A stretch of 64,000 nt of DNA from Elusimicrobiota bacterium (GTDB taxonomy: Bacteria > Elusimicrobiota > Elusimicrobia > Elusimicrobiales > UBA9959), in contig DMXM01000034.1 in assembly GCA_003482905.1 (NCBI GenBank), positions 171,150-235,149 on the forward strand, written 5' to 3'. The position numbers and the translations under genes are program-made. This document shows, piece by piece, positions 61,354 to 64,000 of the stretch; position 1 is the stretch's first letter, and every line of letters starts with the position of its first letter. The notes beneath the pieces are model-generated. The model had not been told where the DNA came from. It saw only the letters and a program-made list of their open reading frames with translations, and ran no database searches.

Positions 61354-63929
61354 ACGATTAAGAATTTTACCAAATCTTTAAGCTTATTGATAGCCTCCAC
61401 CGCGGCGGCGGCGGCTTCTTTCAGCGCCAACTGGTCAGCCTGGGAAAGTTCGCCCGGGTTTATGCGGTTATCCGGGGAGCGCCCGAGGCCCGCCAGGGCG
61501 GCCTGCCGCCTGAGGCGCAGGCGTGTAAGGGTCTCGAAAGCCTGGGAGAACGATTCTTTTTCCGCCTGCTCCAGCACGTTCGCCTCGGCGAGCGCCGCCA
61601 GGCGGTTTACCGTGGGCAGGGCGGCCACGCCCCCGCGCAGGGCGTAAATGCGGGCGAAATCGGTTATGACGCGCACCAGCTGTTTGATATCGAAAGTCCC
61701 GCGGTTCTCCCCCTCGTCCTCTACCGTGACCGCGCCCCTAAAGCCGACGGGGACTTTGAAGAGCAGGGCGTTATTGGCGAGGTTAAGAAAAAATATCTTC
61801 TTGCCTGTTACGGCGGCCAGCACATGCGAGCGCAAGTCGGCCTCCAGCGCCTTGTCGCCGGCTACGCAGCGGAAATCGAAGAATACGTTTATATCCAGCA
61901 GGGCCTGGGGGTCCGTAATCCCCGCCCACTCCGTGAAATAGGTTTTCCAGACGGACAGTGGCCGGCACCACTTGGGGTTATTGGCCATGGCGGAACCCTT
62001 GCAATACGGGTAACCGGCCTCGTCGAGCCAGGCGCAGACTTTCCTCCCCAGGGCCTGGAAGTACTCCTCGGCGGTTTTCTCGCCGTCGGGCGGGTCGGCG
62101 TAGACTATGGCGTTATCCTGGTCGGTGGCCAGGGTCTGCTCGTTCCTGGCCTGGCTGCCAAGGGCCATAAAGGCGAACGGGACGGGGGGCTCCCCCAGCT
62201 CCCTGACCGCCAGGCCTATAAAGCGCGCCGTGGCGGCGTCGGCCGCGGCGCTGATAAGACGGGTAACGCCGGCGCTGTCGGCGCCGCTGTCGGAAAGCGT
62301 CCTGACCAGCCGGGGCAGGCGCGCTTTTACGGCGATAACTTCCTCCGGCGTGGACGCCTTGGCGAATTCCTCCATCAGCACCGCCGGGGAATACCATTTA
62401 AGAGCAAGCAGCTCTTTTTCGTCTATCACGCTTGTCACTTTCCCCGCGGCGTCCTTTACGGCGAGGTGGCGGATATTGTTTTCCTGCATAAGCAGCACGG
62501 CCTCGAAAAGAAGGGCGGTGTCAGGGACGCTGATAAGAGGAGAGCTCATGATGCGCGACACGGGCTCGGCCGGGGTATTCGTTCCGGCAAGCACCCTGGC
62601 GCGCAGGTCGTGGTCGGTCACCACGCCCAGCAATTCCCCGCCGCTTTCCACCAGGATGCAGCTGCTGGCGGCCGCGGTCATTAGTTTAGCGGCCTTTTCA
62701 ATAGGGGTGGAGAGCGGGCAGGTGACGGTTTTGCGGGCGACGCCGCGTACAGATTGGTTGAGCGATCCGAGCGACTGCTGAAGTTCGGACAAAAGCCTTT
62801 CGCGTTCCGCGTTCACACTGTTGGTCAGCAGGCGGAACTTCTCCCTGCTTTCGGAAAGTTCCTCTTCCGTTTTCTTGCTTCGGTCTATGTCCTTTACGGT
62901 AAGTACAAAGCCCTCCCGGCCGCCGAGGCTCAGTTTGGACGCGGTGAGCAGCGCCCGCAGGCTTTCGCCGTCCTTGCGCAGCAGGGTGGCCTCCACCTGC
63001 GGCGGGGCGCCGCCGCTTTCAAGGAGCTCCAGCAGGTATTCAAGGCTGGATGAAGAGTCGTGGTGGAAGATTCCGGCCAGGTCCAGCTTTTTCCCGTCGG
63101 GGGCGTAGCCCAGCATGTCCAGCATGGTCCGGTTGGCGTAGACAAGTACGGAGTCCAGCACCATCACCACGCCCTCGGTGGAGGCCTCCACCAGCTTGCG
63201 GTATTTTTCTTCGGACTCGGAAAGCAGCTTTTCCGCCTGGCGCCGGGAGCGCTCGATGCGCAGGCTCTGCTGGTTGACATAAAGCAGTATCAGGGCGATG
63301 ATGCCGGCTATCAGCAGCGAGAGCTTGACCAGGCTGGCTTCAAGGCGCGCTATTTCCTCGCGCACGTCCTCCACGTAGATGCCGGTGCCGGTGACCCAGC
63401 CCCAGGGTTGGAACAGGCGCACATGGGAAAGTTTAGGGACTATGCGGGTCTGGTCGTCCTTCCACTGCCACATATAGTCCACGTAGCCCGCCCCATGGCG
63501 GCGGCCGATCTCGGCGAATTCCACGAACATGCGCTTGCCGTGCGAATCAGTGAAATCCGAGAGGTCCTTGCCGTCCAGGTCGGGCCTGTACGGGTGCATT
63601 ATCATCTTAGGGCCGAGGTCCGTTATCCAGAAATAGTCCTTGTCCTCCGGCCCGTAGCGCAGGGCGCGCACGCTGGCCGCGGCCTTGTTCTGGGCCTGGG
63701 CGCGCGTAAGCAGGCCGGCCGTCTCGTCGCGGTGGAATTTGGCCAGCAGGCTGTGGACGGAATTGTTAAGTTCCCTTATCGTTTCCCTCTTGCGGTCCAT
63801 CATATTGCGTTCGAAGGAAGGGATGATAAAAATAAAAGTGGCGGCTATGAAAAGGCCTACGGCCAGGGCGCTGGGCAGCACTATGCGGGTAAGAAAACTG
63901 CCGCCGGCGTGACGCTGTTTTATATCCAT
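61350..63929 (-). CDS. Cache/PAS/CBS/DUF294 nucleotidyltransferase-like sensor protein
   Basis: The 859-residue protein has membrane spans at about 13-35 and 203-219 around an sCache_2 periplasmic sensor (40-200). A PAS domain (240-355), a coiled coil, a pair of CBS domains (400-520), a DUF294 nucleotidyltransferase-like domain with GSQARNEQ (591-598) and D603/D605, and DUF294_C follow. The CBS/DUF294 set commonly accompanies actP, and DUF294 proteins are thought to regulate it, like GlnD-type uridylyltransferases. The Cache domain would sense an extracellular carboxylate. It heads the operon, with TATAAT at 63942-63947. Confidence 0.9.
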   Translation of the reverse strand: MDIKQRHAGGSFLTRIVLPSALAVGLFIAATFIFIIPSFERNMMDRKRETIRELNNSVHSLLAKFHRDETAGLLTRAQAQNKAAASVRALRYGPEDKDYFWITDLGPKMIMHPYRPDLDGKDLSDFTDSHGKRMFVEFAEIGRRHGAGYVDYMWQWKDDQTRIVPKLSHVRLFQPWGWVTGTGIYVEDVREEIARLEASLVKLSLLIAGIIALILLYVNQQSLRIERSRRQAEKLLSESEEKYRKLVEASTEGVVMVLDSVLVYANRTMLDMLGYAPDGKKLDLAGIFHHDSSSSLEYLLELLESGGAPPQVEATLLRKDGESLRALLTASKLSLGGREGFVLTVKDIDRSKKTEEELSESREKFRLLTNSVNAERERLLSELQQSLGSLNQSVRGVARKTVTCPLSTPIEKAAKLMTAAASSCILVESGGELLGVVTDHDLRARVLAGTNTPAEPVSRIMSSPLISVPDTALLFEAVLLMQENNIRHLAVKDAAGKVTSVIDEKELLALKWYSPAVLMEEFAKASTPEEVIAVKARLPRLVRTLSDSGADSAGVTRLISAAADAATARFIGLAVRELGEPPVPFAFMALGSQARNEQTLATDQDNAIVYADPPDGEKTAEEYFQALGRKVCAWLDEAGYPYCKGSAMANNPKWCRPLSVWKTYFTEWAGITDPQALLDINVFFDFRCVAGDKALEADLRSHVLAAVTGKKIFFLNLANNALLFKVPVGFRGAVTVEDEGENRGTFDIKQLVRVITDFARIYALRGGVAALPTVNRLAALAEANVLEQAEKESFSQAFETLTRLRLRRQAALAGLGRSPDNRINPGELSQADQLALKEAAAAAVEAINKLKDLVKFLIV

Positions 63930-63941
63930 AGATATATGGAG

Positions 63942-63947
63942 ATTATA
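63942..63947 (-). promoter_or_regulatory. -10 hexamer of the acetate-uptake operon
   Basis: On the minus strand TATAAT ends 12 bases before ATG 63929, so about five untranslated bases are expected. The rest of the window to 64000 shows no other feature. Confidence 0.5.
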
Positions 63948-64000
63948 ATAAAAAGGGCGAGGGTTATGCGGAATGAATGGGGCGGTTGACCGGGCTGGAC

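Overview
The window comes from a GC-rich (roughly 60% by eye) Gram-negative bacterium with an outer membrane: it has a TonB receptor, a porin-like barrel and several signal peptides. Its genes fit an anaerobic, amino-acid-fermenting lifestyle. The mix of a lysine-to-butyrate cluster, the TIGR03545/TIGR03546 pair and a hydrogenase-4-like complex would fit Elusimicrobiota or a similar lineage. No rRNA is present, so this placement is inference.

Region 1 (1-14019, all minus strand) is a defence island. A type I restriction-modification operon (hsdM, a DUF1016/YhcG nuclease gene, hsdS, a small membrane-anchored protein) is separated from hsdR by four genes: a SWIM zinc-finger protein, an SNF2 helicase, a DUF4276 protein and its ATPase partner. 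A 15-bp direct repeat lies upstream of hsdR and upstream of the ATPase gene, so the four genes are bracketed by it. A HEAT/TPR-like SEC-C protein joins the island to region 2.

Region 2 (14025-23401, minus strand) is one long lysine-fermentation operon: atoD, atoA, kce, kdd, kamA, kamB, kamC, kamD, kamE. It carries L-lysine through beta-lysine, 3,5-diaminohexanoate and 5-amino-3-oxohexanoate to 3-aminobutyryl-CoA and acetoacetate, and supplies a CoA-transferase. The 3-aminobutyryl-CoA ammonia-lyase gene (kal) is absent. An mrp/apbC gene diverges from it and is followed by a hybrid histidine kinase and an HPt protein.

Region 3 (27390-36554) holds the TIGR03545/TIGR03546 pair, mntP, and a minus-strand sensory operon: TonB receptor, periplasmic binding protein, histidine kinase, response regulator, GAF protein. 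A PspC-domain gene precedes it.

Region 4 (36638-46881, plus strand) is energetic. A three-protein glycerol-3-phosphate-dehydrogenase-type FAD module (with an extra 47-codon ORF) is followed by a six-gene hydrogenase-4/complex-I-like operon. The large subunit of that operon lacks all four cysteines that bind NiFe, so it looks like an Ehr-type (energy-converting hydrogenase-related) complex rather than a hydrogenase. Tandem promoters precede it and an intrinsic terminator follows.

Region 5 (46990-64000) contains a secreted papain-fold-like protein, an Mpv17-like membrane protein, a PAS histidine kinase, two DEAD-box helicases, a GNAT acetyltransferase, two secreted endonuclease I paralogues, an outer-membrane porin, a metallophosphoesterase, and an acetate-uptake operon (Cache/PAS/CBS/DUF294 sensor, DUF485, ActP).

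Across regions 3-5, several genes have a good -10 hexamer only 4-8 bases before the start codon, which suggests leaderless transcripts.
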